64,000 nt of DNA from an uncultured Carboxylicivirga sp. (lineage in GTDB: Bacteria; Bacteroidota; Bacteroidia; Bacteroidales; Marinilabiliaceae), in NCBI RefSeq assembly GCF_963668385.1, contig NZ_OY764327.1, positions 1,178,001 through 1,242,000 on the forward strand. The letters are read 5' to 3'. Positions 36,143-46,168 of this stretch are shown piece by piece; within the stretch, counting starts at the first letter, position 1, and every line of letters starts with the position of its first letter. The notes below the pieces were generated by a model. That model was not told where the DNA came from and ran no database searches. It worked only from the letters and a program-made list of their open reading frames with translations. Both the position numbers and the translations under genes were made by a program.

Positions 36143-36286
36143 TCAAGCCGCTGGGCTTTTCATTTCTTGTCTTGATACAAGAAACGAAACAAAGAAAATC
36201 AAGGCTACATTATCGATGATTGCATATTTCTTAAATGCCTTAAGTGCGGCCGGGTGATCTTCGAACAAGTTCTCAGCTTCCCGGTC
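36143..36286 (-). repeat. Pseudo-coding repeat-like element between hemB and hemL
   Basis: A 47-codon stop-bounded frame without a start codon reads well as protein (EAENLFEDHPAALKAFKKYA and then VSFLVSRQEMKSPAA). TTTCTTGT-CTTGAT-ACAAGAAA at 36163-36184 is an 8-bp hairpin inside it. The sequence does not resemble its hem neighbours and may be a copy of a dispersed intergenic element or a gene remnant. Downstream 36287-36378 shows nothing further. Confidence 0.45.
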
Positions 36287-36378
36287 TTACTAAAGTCCTT
36301 TTTCAAAATATTTATCATCACTAATGAGGCCAAATAAATTATTTGTAATTTTTTCTAGCTTGCAGCTAATGGCAACGA

Positions 36379-37356
36379 CTAGTGGCTATTTAGTATATCC
36401 GCTGCATCCAAAGCATGATAGGTAATAATGATATCGGCACCCGCACGTTTGATAGAAAGTAACACTTCCATCATTACACGATTTTCATCAATCCAATCTT
36501 TACTACCAGCAGCTTTAACCATCGAAAATTCTCCACTTACATTATATGCTGCAGTTGGCATTTCAAATTCGTTTTTAACACGATAGATAATGTCCAAATA
36601 ACTCATAGCTGGCTTAACCATAACCATGTCAGCTCCTTCGTTGATGTCTTCAGCCACTTCGCGCATTGCTTCATCGCTATTGGCAGGATTCATTTGGTAT
36701 GTACTTCGGTCTCCAAATTGAGGTGCACTATCAGCTGCTTCGCGGAAAGGACCGTAAAAACCAGAAGCATATTTTGCAGCATACGACATGATGGGAGTCT
36801 TTTCAAATCCATTGGCATCCAATGCTTTTCTGATCTTCCCAATTCGTCCGTCCATCATATCACTTGGGGCAATAATATCAGCTCCTGCTACTGCTAGTGA
36901 TACCGATTGATCAGCCAATGTTTGAATGGTTGAGTCATTATCCACATCACCGTCTATAATGGTGCCGCAATGACCATGTGTGGTATATTCGCAGTTACAA
37001 ACATCAGCAATAATCAAAATATCGTCAATCTCAGCTTTGATGGCACGAATGGCTGTTTGCACAATACCATCATCCTGGCAAGCTACATGACCATGTTCGT
37101 CTTTATGCTCTGGAATACCAAATAACAAAATGCTTTTTACTCCTTTAGAAACAGCCAATTTACATTCTTCAACCAACATATCTACCGACATTTGGTAATT
37201 GCCAGGCATAGAAGTAATAGGATTCTTCACCCCTTCTCCAGGACAAACAAACAGAGGGTAAACCAAATCATCGACTCGCAAATGAGTTTCGGTTACCATA
37301 TTACGCAAAATCTTATTATATCTTAATCGTCTTAAACGGGTTTCCGGAAAAGCCAT
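36379..37356 (-). CDS. hemB: Porphobilinogen synthase (5-aminolevulinate dehydratase)
   Basis: 325 residues. The zinc site is of the three-cysteine type (DVCNCEYTTHGHCG). The two active-site lysines are in SYAAKYASGFYGPFREA and MVKPAMSYLDII. The opening RLRRLRYNKILRNMVTET is typical. The enzyme condenses two 5-aminolevulinate molecules to porphobilinogen and forms an octamer. It lies 15 bp after hemD, so the two are co-transcribed. Confidence 0.97.
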   Translation of the reverse strand: MAFPETRLRRLRYNKILRNMVTETHLRVDDLVYPLFVCPGEGVKNPITSMPGNYQMSVDMLVEECKLAVSKGVKSILLFGIPEHKDEHGHVACQDDGIVQTAIRAIKAEIDDILIIADVCNCEYTTHGHCGTIIDGDVDNDSTIQTLADQSVSLAVAGADIIAPSDMMDGRIGKIRKALDANGFEKTPIMSYAAKYASGFYGPFREAADSAPQFGDRSTYQMNPANSDEAMREVAEDINEGADMVMVKPAMSYLDIIYRVKNEFEMPTAAYNVSGEFSMVKAAGSKDWIDENRVMMEVLLSIKRAGADIIITYHALDAADILNSH

Positions 37357-37371
37357 ATTCTATATTTTATT

Positions 37372-38124
37372 TTATTGATAATCGGGTTTTAATTGCATTT
37401 TCATTTCTTGCCAAAGCCCCTCATAGGTCGACAATCGAGCGATAACAGCAGGAGAAATATCGCATTTTTTCATGCTTTTAGTAGTGGTTGGGCCAATAGA
37501 TGCAAATCCCACTTCATCGTGAAGAAGATCGCCATATACATCCATGAATCCATTAAAACAAGATGGGCTGGTACAAACTACTAACATTGGCCGCTTGGCT
37601 TTCAACAAAGTTTCAGTCTTCTCGTTTCGTTTTTCAGCAGTTATAGTTCTATAAATATTATATCGCTTGTAAGTACAAATATCTTGCAAACCATCTTCCA
37701 AGGTATTTTCGGCCAGCTCGCCTAACAAACCCACCCACTTTTCATTTTTAGGGATATGTACATCATGTAATTCATCTACCAAGTCGGAAGCCGTTCGCCC
37801 GTTAGATACCCACCAGGCTTTAATTCCTGTTTTCTCAAGTATCTGAGCAGTCTTTTTTCCAATACAGATAAAGTTCTTATCCAGTATATCAGCCGGTTTA
37901 ACCTGGTTTAAAAAATACTCAACACCTCTTTTACTGGTAAAAATAATTCGACGGCTTTGTAAAATTTCGTCCAGATCATTCTTACAGAGCACAATCTGTT
38001 CGGTGTTAATCATGGGATCGCGGATAACATCAATGCCCTCCCCTAGTAATCCGTTAAACAATAAGTCATCTTCCCCGATAGGATGAGTTAAGATTACTGC
38101 GGTTTCGCGCGAATAAGGATCCAT
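37372..38124 (-). CDS. hemD: Uroporphyrinogen-III synthase
   Basis: 250 residues. The family is poorly conserved, but the two-lobe HemD pattern is visible: IIFTSKRGVEYFLNQV in the first lobe, KNFICIGKKTAQILEKTGI, then VVCTSPSCFNGFMDVYG and EVGFASIGPTTTKSMKKCDI in the second. Its position between hemC (10 bp) and hemB (15 bp) supports the assignment strongly. It closes the linear tetrapyrrole to uroporphyrinogen III with inversion of ring D. Confidence 0.9.
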   Translation of the reverse strand: MDPYSRETAVILTHPIGEDDLLFNGLLGEGIDVIRDPMINTEQIVLCKNDLDEILQSRRIIFTSKRGVEYFLNQVKPADILDKNFICIGKKTAQILEKTGIKAWWVSNGRTASDLVDELHDVHIPKNEKWVGLLGELAENTLEDGLQDICTYKRYNIYRTITAEKRNEKTETLLKAKRPMLVVCTSPSCFNGFMDVYGDLLHDEVGFASIGPTTTKSMKKCDISPAVIARLSTYEGLWQEMKMQLKPDYQ

Positions 38125-38134
38125 AAAAGCTGAT

Positions 38135-39064
38135 TTAATAATTTCTAACTTGGGTTAAAATATCATTGCCCCCTAAAGTAATAATTTTTTGTCCTAATCT
38201 ACGACCAATTTTTTCTGCATCAGCAGATTTACCAATTTCGGTAGCTCTAATTTCATTTAATCCGCTAGGTAAGGCAACCATTCCGGTTAACACCAGATTA
38301 TCACCCTCAAGGGTTGCGTAAGCCCCAATTGGAATCTGGCAGCCACCTTCCAGTTCATTTAAAAAACTTCGTTCGGCTGTTATTTTGTTATACGTTTGCT
38401 CGCAATGTAGCGTGCTTATAAGCTCTTCTATTTTAGAATCATTTTCACGAATCTCAATTGCAATAGCTCCCTGTCCACAAGCAGGAATCAAATATTCGGG
38501 TTCAAACAACTCTGTAATTACATCATTGTAACCTAAACGAATAAGGCCTGCACCCGCCATAACCATAGCATCACAATATCCATCATTCATCTTTTTAAGA
38601 CGTGTATCCACATTACCTCTAATATCAACCACTTCAACTTTTGGATTGATACGTTTAACCTGAGCAATGCGCCTTAAACTTGACGTTGCAACTTTGTGCG
38701 TTTCGTTCATCTCTTCAAGACTCAAACCATCTTTGCTCACCCAGGCATCTTTAAACTCAGCACGTTCAAGAATAGCTCCTAATTGAGCTCCTTCCGGAAA
38801 AACAGTTGGTAGATCTTTTAAGCTATGCACACACATATCTATTTCGTTAGCAAACAGAGCATGTTCAAGTTCTTTAGTAAATAATCCTTTATCACCAATT
38901 TTTGATAATGCCACATCCAAAATTTTATCACCTTTAGTTGAGATAATCACAATCTCGAAAGATTGATTAGGATAGGTTTCTTCGAGTTTCGATTTTACAA
39001 GATTAGCCTGATATAGCGCCAGTTTACTACCTCTTGTTCCTATTCGAATTGTTGCGGTTGTCAT
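38135..39064 (-). CDS. hemC: Hydroxymethylbilane synthase (porphobilinogen deaminase)
   Basis: 309 residues from the ATG at 39064; a longer frame adds twelve residues of non-family sequence. The N-terminus TIRIGTRGSKLALYQANLVK is diagnostic, with VHSLKDLPTVFPEGAQLGA and TSSLRRIAQV in the middle, the cluster of substrate-binding arginines, and the dipyrromethane-cofactor cysteine in LEGGCQIPIGAYA. It polymerises four porphobilinogen units to hydroxymethylbilane. It lies 49 bp downstream of hemA. Confidence 0.97.
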   Translation of the reverse strand: MTTATIRIGTRGSKLALYQANLVKSKLEETYPNQSFEIVIISTKGDKILDVALSKIGDKGLFTKELEHALFANEIDMCVHSLKDLPTVFPEGAQLGAILERAEFKDAWVSKDGLSLEEMNETHKVATSSLRRIAQVKRINPKVEVVDIRGNVDTRLKKMNDGYCDAMVMAGAGLIRLGYNDVITELFEPEYLIPACGQGAIAIEIRENDSKIEELISTLHCEQTYNKITAERSFLNELEGGCQIPIGAYATLEGDNLVLTGMVALPSGLNEIRATEIGKSADAEKIGRRLGQKIITLGGNDILTQVRNY

Positions 39065-39113
39065 ATATGAGGTTTCAAAAAAGGATGAGTAAAAACTCAT
39101 CCATTATGATATT

Positions 39114-40379
39114 TTAAGAGCTGAAATTAAAAAATTCTTCGATAAGTTTCACCTTTTCAGGATCTCTACCTTCATTGGTTACTTCTTTTATTTGCTTGAT
39201 GATCATTCGGGTGAACTTGGCACTTAAATGATCGCCATACTCTGTTATTTTTTGTGTGCTTTCTTCGTCTTTTGCCTTCTTATAATTTTTGGCTTCAACT
39301 TGGTGAATATTTTTAAATGTAGATGTTATTGAACTGATTGCAGCACTCATCATGCGCATATTTAACCAACTTTCAAATTCTTCCAACACTTCATCGATAA
39401 TAGCTTCAGCTTCGGCCAGTTTGCCTTTACGCTTTTCGAAGTTTGCTTTTACAACTTCTTCCATCTGATCCAAATCAAACAAAGTAATACCTTCTACAGA
39501 AGCAGTATCGGCAGCAACATTTCGTGGATTGGATAAATCCATCACCATTAATGGTTTACCTGCACGATTTTTCATTACCACCTGAGCAATTTCTTTGGTA
39601 AATAATACCCGTGGAGAACCTGTTGCAAACGTTACAATATCAACATTATCCAGCTCTTGTATATGATTCCCATACTCAATGGCCTTACCATTTACTCTAT
39701 CTGCCAACTGAATTGCTTTATCAAAAGTACGATTGGTTATGATGTTGTTAACACATCCTTTTTTTGATAGGTTAATAGCTACTATGGTTCCGGTTTCGCC
39801 AGCTCCAACTGTAAGCGCTTTTATGTTCGAATGACATCCCAATTTTTTACCCATCAACTCAACGGCGGCTGAACTAACCGACACGGCACCTTTATTAATA
39901 GATGTTCTGGTACGTACTTCTTTACCAGCTTCAAATGCTTTATGAACCATTCTGGTTAATTCAGGACCTACCATCGCTGTTTTATCAACCCACGAAAAGG
40001 CTTCTTTTAATTGAGATACTATTTGATATTCGCCTAAAAGAAGAGAATCTAATCCGGTAGCCACTTTAAACAAGTGACGGGCAGCATCCAATCCGGTATG
40101 GGTATACAGATACTGTTTGATGTTTTCAGACTTTTTAAAGTAGGAGCTGTAAGCACTGATTACTTTATTTGTATAATCTTGTATATTATCAACCTGAGAA
40201 CTTTCGGCTTCGAAATAAAGTTCGGTGCGATTACAAGTGCTTAATGCCATTATTCCATTAACATCACATTCGCGATTGAGATATTCATATAATCCGGCAA
40301 TTTCACCTTTGGTAATTACCAGTTGTTCACGTATTTCGAGTTTAGCTGTTTGGTGACTAATTCCTATTAAACCAACCAT
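39114..40379 (-). CDS. hemA: Glutamyl-tRNA reductase
   Basis: 421 residues. The nucleophilic cysteine is in ALSTCNRTELYFE, followed by GLDSLLLGEYQIVSQLKEAF and the NADPH-binding region ALTVGAGETGTIVAINLSKK. The C-terminal dimerisation helices are rich in charged residues and close with KVKLIEEFFNF. It reduces glutamyl-tRNA(Glu) to glutamate-1-semialdehyde, the first committed step. As the first gene of the minus-strand hem cluster it should set the level of the whole pathway; a promoter box and a perfect palindrome lie immediately upstream. Confidence 0.97.
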   Translation of the reverse strand: MVGLIGISHQTAKLEIREQLVITKGEIAGLYEYLNRECDVNGIMALSTCNRTELYFEAESSQVDNIQDYTNKVISAYSSYFKKSENIKQYLYTHTGLDAARHLFKVATGLDSLLLGEYQIVSQLKEAFSWVDKTAMVGPELTRMVHKAFEAGKEVRTRTSINKGAVSVSSAAVELMGKKLGCHSNIKALTVGAGETGTIVAINLSKKGCVNNIITNRTFDKAIQLADRVNGKAIEYGNHIQELDNVDIVTFATGSPRVLFTKEIAQVVMKNRAGKPLMVMDLSNPRNVAADTASVEGITLFDLDQMEEVVKANFEKRKGKLAEAEAIIDEVLEEFESWLNMRMMSAAISSITSTFKNIHQVEAKNYKKAKDEESTQKITEYGDHLSAKFTRMIIKQIKEVTNEGRDPEKVKLIEEFFNFSS

Positions 40380-40405
40380 ATAACCTGTTCAATTTAGCGT
40401 TGTTT

Positions 40406-40422
40406 GCTTACCATTGGTAAGC
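40406..40422. promoter_or_regulatory. 17-bp perfect palindrome in front of hemA
   Basis: GCTTACCA-T-TGGTAAGC. It lies 27-43 bp upstream of the hemA ATG and just downstream of the -7 box, so it spans the expected transcription start. This is a typical place for a repressor operator. Confidence 0.55.
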
Positions 40423-40429
40423 TACATTT

Positions 40430-40437
40430 CAAAAGTA
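40430..40437 (-). promoter_or_regulatory. -7 box of the hem operon
   Basis: TACTTTTG on the minus strand matches TAnnTTTG. The possible -33 TTG (40454-40456) has a short spacing of 16 bp. Confidence 0.45.
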
Positions 40438-40512
40438 CTACTGAATTCTGTAGCAAATCTGTAATTACGTATAAAGATTGTGAAAAGTAATAATTGAGAT
40501 TTAACAAGCGGT

Positions 40513-40938
40513 TTATAACATTTGTTTCCGTTTAATCTCACGAATAATTCGAACCAATGTTTCTGGATCGTCGGTACCAATGCAAATTTTTAAATTCTTA
40601 CCTCTGACTGTCAACTCCAACGCTTTGCTACCCGTTATACTATAAATTATTTTCCCCGGCCTGAAGCGTATTCCCCAACCCAAAGGCATATAATCAACTG
40701 CTGCACAACTGGTGATATCTTTCATGGCGAATTTACCACCAATCAGGCCTATACCCATCGAGAATCTAAGCCAATTACTATCAATGGTAATAGTTAGCTT
40801 ATAAGTAAGAAGCAAAATAATTATACATATAATCGCAATATAAATCAAGGGTTTCAGCTCGATAGAAAACCCTAGAATGGTCATTATAGTAAGTAAAACA
40901 AAAATGACAGCCCATCCTATTTGAACCGATTTATACAT
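40513..40938 (-). CDS. Small membrane protein with a PH-like domain
   Basis: 141 residues: two N-terminal hydrophobic helices (VQIGWAVIFVLLTIMTILGF and LIYIAIICIIILLLTYKLTI), followed by a soluble domain with the strand pattern and tryptophan/arginine placement of bacterial PH-like domains (WLRFSMGIGLIGGKFAMKDI, PLGWGIRFRPGKIIYSI, KICIGTDDPETLVRIIREIK). Similar proteins are annotated only as PH-domain or hypothetical. It lies between aroK and hemA, 133 bp upstream of the hemA start, and probably has its own promoter. Function is unknown. Confidence 0.65.
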   Translation of the reverse strand: MYKSVQIGWAVIFVLLTIMTILGFSIELKPLIYIAIICIIILLLTYKLTITIDSNWLRFSMGIGLIGGKFAMKDITSCAAVDYMPLGWGIRFRPGKIIYSITGSKALELTVRGKNLKICIGTDDPETLVRIIREIKRKQML

Positions 40939-41014
40939 ATCAACCTAATATCACACAAAATTAAGATGATACCAAATTTTAAAGCTATAAGTATATATAC
41001 ATTTTAAGTTTTTA

Positions 41015-41539
41015 TCAAGGCAAATCTCCCGATGCCTTAATAATGTTGACATAGGCATCAACACTTAAAATTTCAGCATCAGCAATTACTTTACTTTGAT
41101 TGTAGAAATCTTCTCGTTCAGCGAGTTTATCCTGAATAAAATGATAAAGTTCATCACCTGATTTATCGGCAACTAAAGGTCGTACATTTTTGCCAGAACT
41201 TAATCGTGATATAATCGTCTCTACACTTAATTTAAGATATATGGTCAAACCATTTTGGTTCATTACCTCCATATTATCGAAAAAGCATGGAGTACCACCT
41301 CCTGTGGCAATAATTACTTTATCTGAATGAATAACATCGCGAAGACACTCCTTTTCAGCAATACGGAAAGCATCCTCACCATGTTTTGTAAAATATTCCT
41401 TAATGGTAGTTTGATATTTATCTTCAAACACATCATCGAGATCAAGAAAATCCCAATCCATCTCGTGTTTAAGACGTCTACCGAGAGTGGATTTACCACT
41501 CCCCATAAAACCAACCAGAAATACTCTCTTAATTTCCAT
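41015..41539 (-). CDS. aroK: Shikimate kinase
   Basis: 174 residues from the ATG at 41539, which gives the usual N-terminus (MEIKRVFLVGFMGSGKSTLG); a longer frame lies inside parC and is rejected. The Walker A P-loop is GFMGSGKS, with the shikimate-binding DLDDVFE, the GGGTPCF turn and the LID region VRPLV. It phosphorylates shikimate at the 3-hydroxyl in aromatic amino acid synthesis. Its first 11 bases overlap the end of parC, so it is translationally coupled to a topoisomerase gene. Confidence 0.94.
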   Translation of the reverse strand: MEIKRVFLVGFMGSGKSTLGRRLKHEMDWDFLDLDDVFEDKYQTTIKEYFTKHGEDAFRIAEKECLRDVIHSDKVIIATGGGTPCFFDNMEVMNQNGLTIYLKLSVETIISRLSSGKNVRPLVADKSGDELYHFIQDKLAEREDFYNQSKVIADAEILSVDAYVNIIKASGDLP

Positions 41540-44162
41540 TATCAAATAACGACATTTGGTCTTTATCATCTTCGAGAGTCGAATTTTGATCTTCCATATC
41601 ATCAGGCAGATCTTCTTTCGGCTCTTCCTTAATTAAGGGTTCTAATTCCTGAATTTTGGAAATCTGATAAGTAGTTAAACGTTTACCTTTTGCTTTAAAA
41701 CTCTTAACTCCGATAAACTCAGCCACCTCAACAATTAATTTTTCGCGCAGTTTATCATCACCACCAAATTTTACTTCGAGGCGAGGATACTCTACATGCA
41801 TAATATTCACAATACGCGATTTTGGATTATCGCCAATAAACGATTGTGGCTTATTGGAAGCATCTAATTGGAAGCGTTTCACATAGTAGAAATCCTGATC
41901 GGCATCGAAATAAACAGCAGACCAAACCATATTGGAATTAAACTTCTCTATGATGAGTATATTATCTTCGTAGTGATTACTTAAATCATAAGTTGTGTGG
42001 AAGAATTTACCATCTTTGGTAATCACCAGAATTTGCTCACCAGCATGAAATTCTCCCAAGAACTTACCTCTACCATCAGCATTTAAACGAAGTGTTTCTT
42101 GTTCAAACCATATCTTACGACCGCCTAAAGTAGATTCACCTTTTCTTCGTAATACTACTTTTTGAACCTCGTATTTAGTTACTATATTACCTCGGGCTCC
42201 TCGACCTTTGATAGCCAATTCACCCATATCCAAATCAAAAATAAGATTACGGATACGAGCCTTAGGACGAAGTACCACTTTCAAAATTTCTGATTCTCCA
42301 TTTGGATTCGCACTGAAATACATAATAGACGATCCAGGTGTTCCTTGTGTGAGATCATAATCTTTGTCGCGCGTGATTCCGGTTACGGCAAAACGTTTCA
42401 TAAATACCATTCCATCCTTACCGTCGCGGTAAACAGCATTGTAAATGGTTCGTTTATCATTCTTCTTAAACACAGCAATATGCATAATATTTTTACCTAC
42501 AAATGCCTTGTCAGACACCTTGGTTATCATGTATTTACCATCTTTATAGAAAATGATTACATCATCAATATCAGAACAATCGCAAACAAATTCATCTTTC
42601 TTCAACGAAGTTCCAATAAAACCATCTTCGCGATTGATATATAGTTTCTCGTTTTTAACAACAACCTTAGAGGCCACAATATTCTCGAAGCTACGAATCT
42701 CTGTTTTACGTGGAAAATTCTTTCCAAATTGCTTTTTAATTCGTTTGTAGTAATCAATGGTGTAGGTAACGATGTTAGCCAGATTATAATCAATCTGCTC
42801 CATCTCTTCTTCCAACGAAGCAATGTATTCATCTGCTTTTTTAGCATCAAACTTTGAAATACGTTTGATCTTAATTTCAGTCAGTTTGGTGATATCATCT
42901 CGTGTTACCTCTCTTCGAAGCGTAGGTTTAAAAGGATCTAAACCATGATCAATTGTTTGAATGATGGCCTCCCATGTTTCACAATCCTCAATACGCTGAT
43001 AAATCTTATTCTCGATGAAAATTCGCTCCAACGAAGACATATGCCACGCATCTTCCAATTCTCCTCGTCTAATCTCCAACTCGCGAGTTAACAGATATTT
43101 AGTATTATCTGTATTCTCACGAAGAATTTGAGAAACTCCCACAAAATGTGGTTTATTTTCTTTTATCACACATGAGTTAGGAGAAATTGATACCTCACAA
43201 TCGGTAAATGCATACAGAGCATCAATTGTTTTGTCAGGTGATGAACCGGAAGGAAGATAAATCAGTATCTCAACATTCTCGGCTGTGTTATCGTCAATTT
43301 TCTTGATTTTGATTTTGCCTTTTTCGTTGGCTTTCAAAATCGATTCAATCAAACTGGTAGTATTTTTACCGTAAGGAATATCAGAAATCATCAGTGTTTT
43401 ACTATCCACTTTTGAAATCTTTGCTCTTACTTTTACGGCACCACCGCGCAATCCATCGTTATATCTTGATGCATCCATCATACCCCCCGTTGGGAAGTCG
43501 GGATACAATTCAAACGGTTTATTTTCGAGACAATTGATAGAAGCATCAATCAACTCGTTGAAGTTATGAGGTAACAGTTTTGAAGCCAAACCAACCGCAA
43601 TTCCTTCAACACCCTGAGCCAACAATAACGGGAATTTTACAGGAAGTGTAACAGGTTCGTTGTTACGACCATCGTATGATAATTTCCACTCAGTTGTTTT
43701 GGGATTAAACACCACCTCCTGAGCAAACTTGGTTAAACGAGCCTCGATATAACGAGGTGCAGCTGCACTATCGCCCGTATAAACGTTCCCCCAGTTACCC
43801 TGACAATCGATCAATAAATCCTTTTGACCTAACTGAACCAAAGCATCACCAATAGAAGCATCACCATGAGGGTGAAACTGCATGGTAAAACCAATGATGT
43901 TGGCAACCTTATTATATCGCCCATCATCCATACGGCGCATGGCGTGTAAAATACGTCGTTGTACAGGTTTTAAACCATCGTTCATATGCGGAACAGCACG
44001 CTCCAAAATTACATAAGAAGCGTAATCGAGAAACCACTCACGGTACATGCCCGGCAAATGGCTCAATTTGGATTCGTTCCAAATCTGATTTTCTCCCTGT
44101 TTGTTTTCTTCTGGATTTATATCTTCTGGTAGGTCGGTGTTATTTGTATCGTCGTAACTCAT
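41529..44162 (-). CDS. parC: DNA topoisomerase IV subunit A
   Basis: 877 residues. The catalytic tyrosine is Tyr138 in AAAPRYIEARL. The quinolone-resistance region FHPHGDASIGDALVQ and the opening DYASYVILERAVPHMNDGLK are typical of type IIA A-subunits. The C-terminal half has degenerate beta-pinwheel blades (GSSIMYFSANPNGESEILKV, then RGNIVTKYEVQKV) without a canonical GyrA box, which favours ParC over GyrA. It is encoded one base downstream of its partner parE. With ParE it decatenates daughter chromosomes, consistent with the parS site in the same window. Confidence 0.93.
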   Translation of the reverse strand: MSYDDTNNTDLPEDINPEENKQGENQIWNESKLSHLPGMYREWFLDYASYVILERAVPHMNDGLKPVQRRILHAMRRMDDGRYNKVANIIGFTMQFHPHGDASIGDALVQLGQKDLLIDCQGNWGNVYTGDSAAAPRYIEARLTKFAQEVVFNPKTTEWKLSYDGRNNEPVTLPVKFPLLLAQGVEGIAVGLASKLLPHNFNELIDASINCLENKPFELYPDFPTGGMMDASRYNDGLRGGAVKVRAKISKVDSKTLMISDIPYGKNTTSLIESILKANEKGKIKIKKIDDNTAENVEILIYLPSGSSPDKTIDALYAFTDCEVSISPNSCVIKENKPHFVGVSQILRENTDNTKYLLTRELEIRRGELEDAWHMSSLERIFIENKIYQRIEDCETWEAIIQTIDHGLDPFKPTLRREVTRDDITKLTEIKIKRISKFDAKKADEYIASLEEEMEQIDYNLANIVTYTIDYYKRIKKQFGKNFPRKTEIRSFENIVASKVVVKNEKLYINREDGFIGTSLKKDEFVCDCSDIDDVIIFYKDGKYMITKVSDKAFVGKNIMHIAVFKKNDKRTIYNAVYRDGKDGMVFMKRFAVTGITRDKDYDLTQGTPGSSIMYFSANPNGESEILKVVLRPKARIRNLIFDLDMGELAIKGRGARGNIVTKYEVQKVVLRRKGESTLGGRKIWFEQETLRLNADGRGKFLGEFHAGEQILVITKDGKFFHTTYDLSNHYEDNILIIEKFNSNMVWSAVYFDADQDFYYVKRFQLDASNKPQSFIGDNPKSRIVNIMHVEYPRLEVKFGGDDKLREKLIVEVAEFIGVKSFKAKGKRLTTYQISKIQELEPLIKEEPKEDLPDDMEDQNSTLEDDKDQMSLFDNGN

Positions 44163-44163
44163 G

Positions 44164-46035
44164 CTACTTAGTCGCTTCTAAATCATTTACCAAATCTTCT
44201 TCAATCACCAAGTTATCAATAATGAAATTTTGGCGATCAGGGGTATTTTTACCCATATAAAATTCAAGCAGGTCTTTAATCGGAACATCTTTCTTCATTC
44301 TTACCTGTTCCAAACGAATGTCTTTTCCTATAAAGTGCTTAAACTCGTCTGGCGAGATTTCACCCAATCCCTTAAAACGGGTAATCTCAGGCTTGGCTCC
44401 CAACTTTTTAATAGCTGAAAGTTTTTCCTCATCCGAATAACAATAAAAAGTTGTCTTCTTATTTCGCACCCTGAACAAAGGAGTTTGTAAAATATACAAG
44501 TGTCCATTTTTGACTAGTTCGGGAAAGAATTGTAAGAAGAAAGTAAGCAATAACAAACGGATATGCATACCATCAACATCGGCATCGGTAGCAATAATTA
44601 CCTGATTGTATCGCAATGTTTCTAAGCCTTCTTCAATATCCAGAGCAGCCTGAAGCAGATTAAACTCTTCGTTTTCGTAAACTACTTTACGAGATAAACC
44701 ATAACTATTCAAAGGCTTACCTTTCAAACTAAATACAGCCTGCGAATTTACGTTACGTGCTTTAGTGATCGATCCACTTGCCGAATCTCCCTCAGTAATG
44801 AAGATAGAACTAGCTAATTTTTCTTCCTGATTAGAGGTATAATGGATACGACAATCGCGAAGTTTCTTGTTATGAAGACTTACCTTTTTTGCACGATCGC
44901 GTGCCAGTTTTTTAATACCTGATATGGCTTTACGTTCTTTCTCCGATTCTAAAATCTTCTTGTGTAACACATCAGCAATCTCGGCATTTTTGTGTAAGAA
45001 GTTATCCAGCTTTTCGGTAATCATATCCAGCACGTAATTTCGTACCGATGGCCCATTAGGACCCATATCTTTTGAACCTAATTTTGTTTTGGTTTGAGAC
45101 TCAAAAACAGGCTCTTCTATTTTAATACTGATAGCAGCAATAATACTTGTTCTGATATCAGCAACATCAAAGTTTTTATTGTAAAAATCGCGTATAGTCT
45201 TCACATAAGCCTCACGAAAGGCAATTAAATGCGTACCTCCCTGGGTGGTATGCTGACCGTTCACGAAAGTATAGTACTCTTCACCATATTGGTTGCCATG
45301 TGTAATGGCAATTTCAAGATCCTCGTCGGCCAATTGAATAACAGGATACAAAGGTTCCGAATCCATATTTTCATTCAGCAAATCGAGCAAACCATTCTTA
45401 CTCTGGAATACCTGACCATTAAAAACAATGGCCAATCCTTTATTCAGATAGGTGTAATTCTTTAGGAGTGTTTCGATGTATTCGGCATGGAACGTATAGT
45501 TTTCAAAGATAGTAGGGTCTGGAGTAAATTCAATGAAAGTACCGTTTTTGTCGGATGACATAGTAATATCATGGTCGATAACTACTTCACCACGACTAAA
45601 TTCAACACGCTTGGTTTGTCCATCACGATAAGCCTGAACATTAAAGATGGTACTTAAAGCATTTACTGCTTTAATACCCACACCGTTTAACCCAACCGAC
45701 TTTTTAAATGCCTTTGAATCATATTTGGCACCGGTGTTCATCTTAGAGGCAACATCAATTACTTTTCCTAGAGGAATACCACGACCAAAGTCGCGAACAG
45801 TAACTCTACCCTCTTCGCTAAGTGTAACTTCAATTTTCTTTCCGTTACCCATCATAAATTCGTCGATGGAGTTATCCATCACCTCTTTAAGTAATACATA
45901 AATACCATCGTCGGCATATGTACCATCACCTAACTTACCAATATACATACCAGGGCGCTTACGGATATGCTCTTTCCAATCCAGCGTCCTAATAGCATCT
46001 TCTGAATAGTTCTGATTATTTTGACTACCCTGCAT
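44164..46035 (-). CDS. parE: DNA topoisomerase IV subunit B
   Basis: 623 residues. The GHKL ATPase motifs are [29 protein letters not shown] and [16 protein letters not shown]; the transducer QTKTKLG follows. The TOPRIM domain has [14 protein letters not shown] and the metal triad [12 protein letters not shown]. The length lacks the insertion of some GyrB proteins, fitting ParE. It is the first gene of parE-parC-aroK. A -7 box (46092-46099) lies upstream. Confidence 0.93.
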   Translation of the reverse strand: MQGSQNNQNYSEDAIRTLDWKEHIRKRPGMYIGKLGDGTYADDGIYVLLKEVMDNSIDEFMMGNGKKIEVTLSEEGRVTVRDFGRGIPLGKVIDVASKMNTGAKYDSKAFKKSVGLNGVGIKAVNALSTIFNVQAYRDGQTKRVEFSRGEVVIDHDITMSSDKNGTFIEFTPDPTIFENYTFHAEYIETLLKNYTYLNKGLAIVFNGQVFQSKNGLLDLLNENMDSEPLYPVIQLADEDLEIAITHGNQYGEEYYTFVNGQHTTQGGTHLIAFREAYVKTIRDFYNKNFDVADIRTSIIAAISIKIEEPVFESQTKTKLGSKDMGPNGPSVRNYVLDMITEKLDNFLHKNAEIADVLHKKILESEKERKAISGIKKLARDRAKKVSLHNKKLRDCRIHYTSNQEEKLASSIFITEGDSASGSITKARNVNSQAVFSLKGKPLNSYGLSRKVVYENEEFNLLQAALDIEEGLETLRYNQVIIATDADVDGMHIRLLLLTFFLQFFPELVKNGHLYILQTPLFRVRNKKTTFYCYSDEEKLSAIKKLGAKPEITRFKGLGEISPDEFKHFIGKDIRLEQVRMKKDVPIKDLLEFYMGKNTPDRQNFIIDNLVIEEDLVNDLEATK

Positions 46036-46091
46036 ACTCGCTTACTCCTTAAATTATTCTGATAAATGGTCCAACCGAATGAAAAACCATC

Positions 46092-46099
46092 CAAATATA
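46092..46099 (-). promoter_or_regulatory. -7 box of parE
   Basis: TATATTTG on the minus strand, an exact TAnnTTTG match, 57 bp upstream of the parE ATG. Confidence 0.5.
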
Positions 46100-46168
46100 A
46101 CTAAATCGCGAAAAGTTTGATAATTTGTTTTTCAACAACTCCCCACAAATTTATTTCTTTTAAAAAAC

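Noticed and set aside
32257-40379. Horizontal acquisition of the hem cluster
   Set aside because: Base composition and codon use look like the surrounding core genes, and no mobile element or integration scar is seen.
41529-44162. Calling this gene gyrA
   Set aside because: Its partner lies immediately upstream in the parE-parC arrangement, and the C-terminal domain lacks an obvious GyrA box; gyrA-type cannot be fully excluded by eye.
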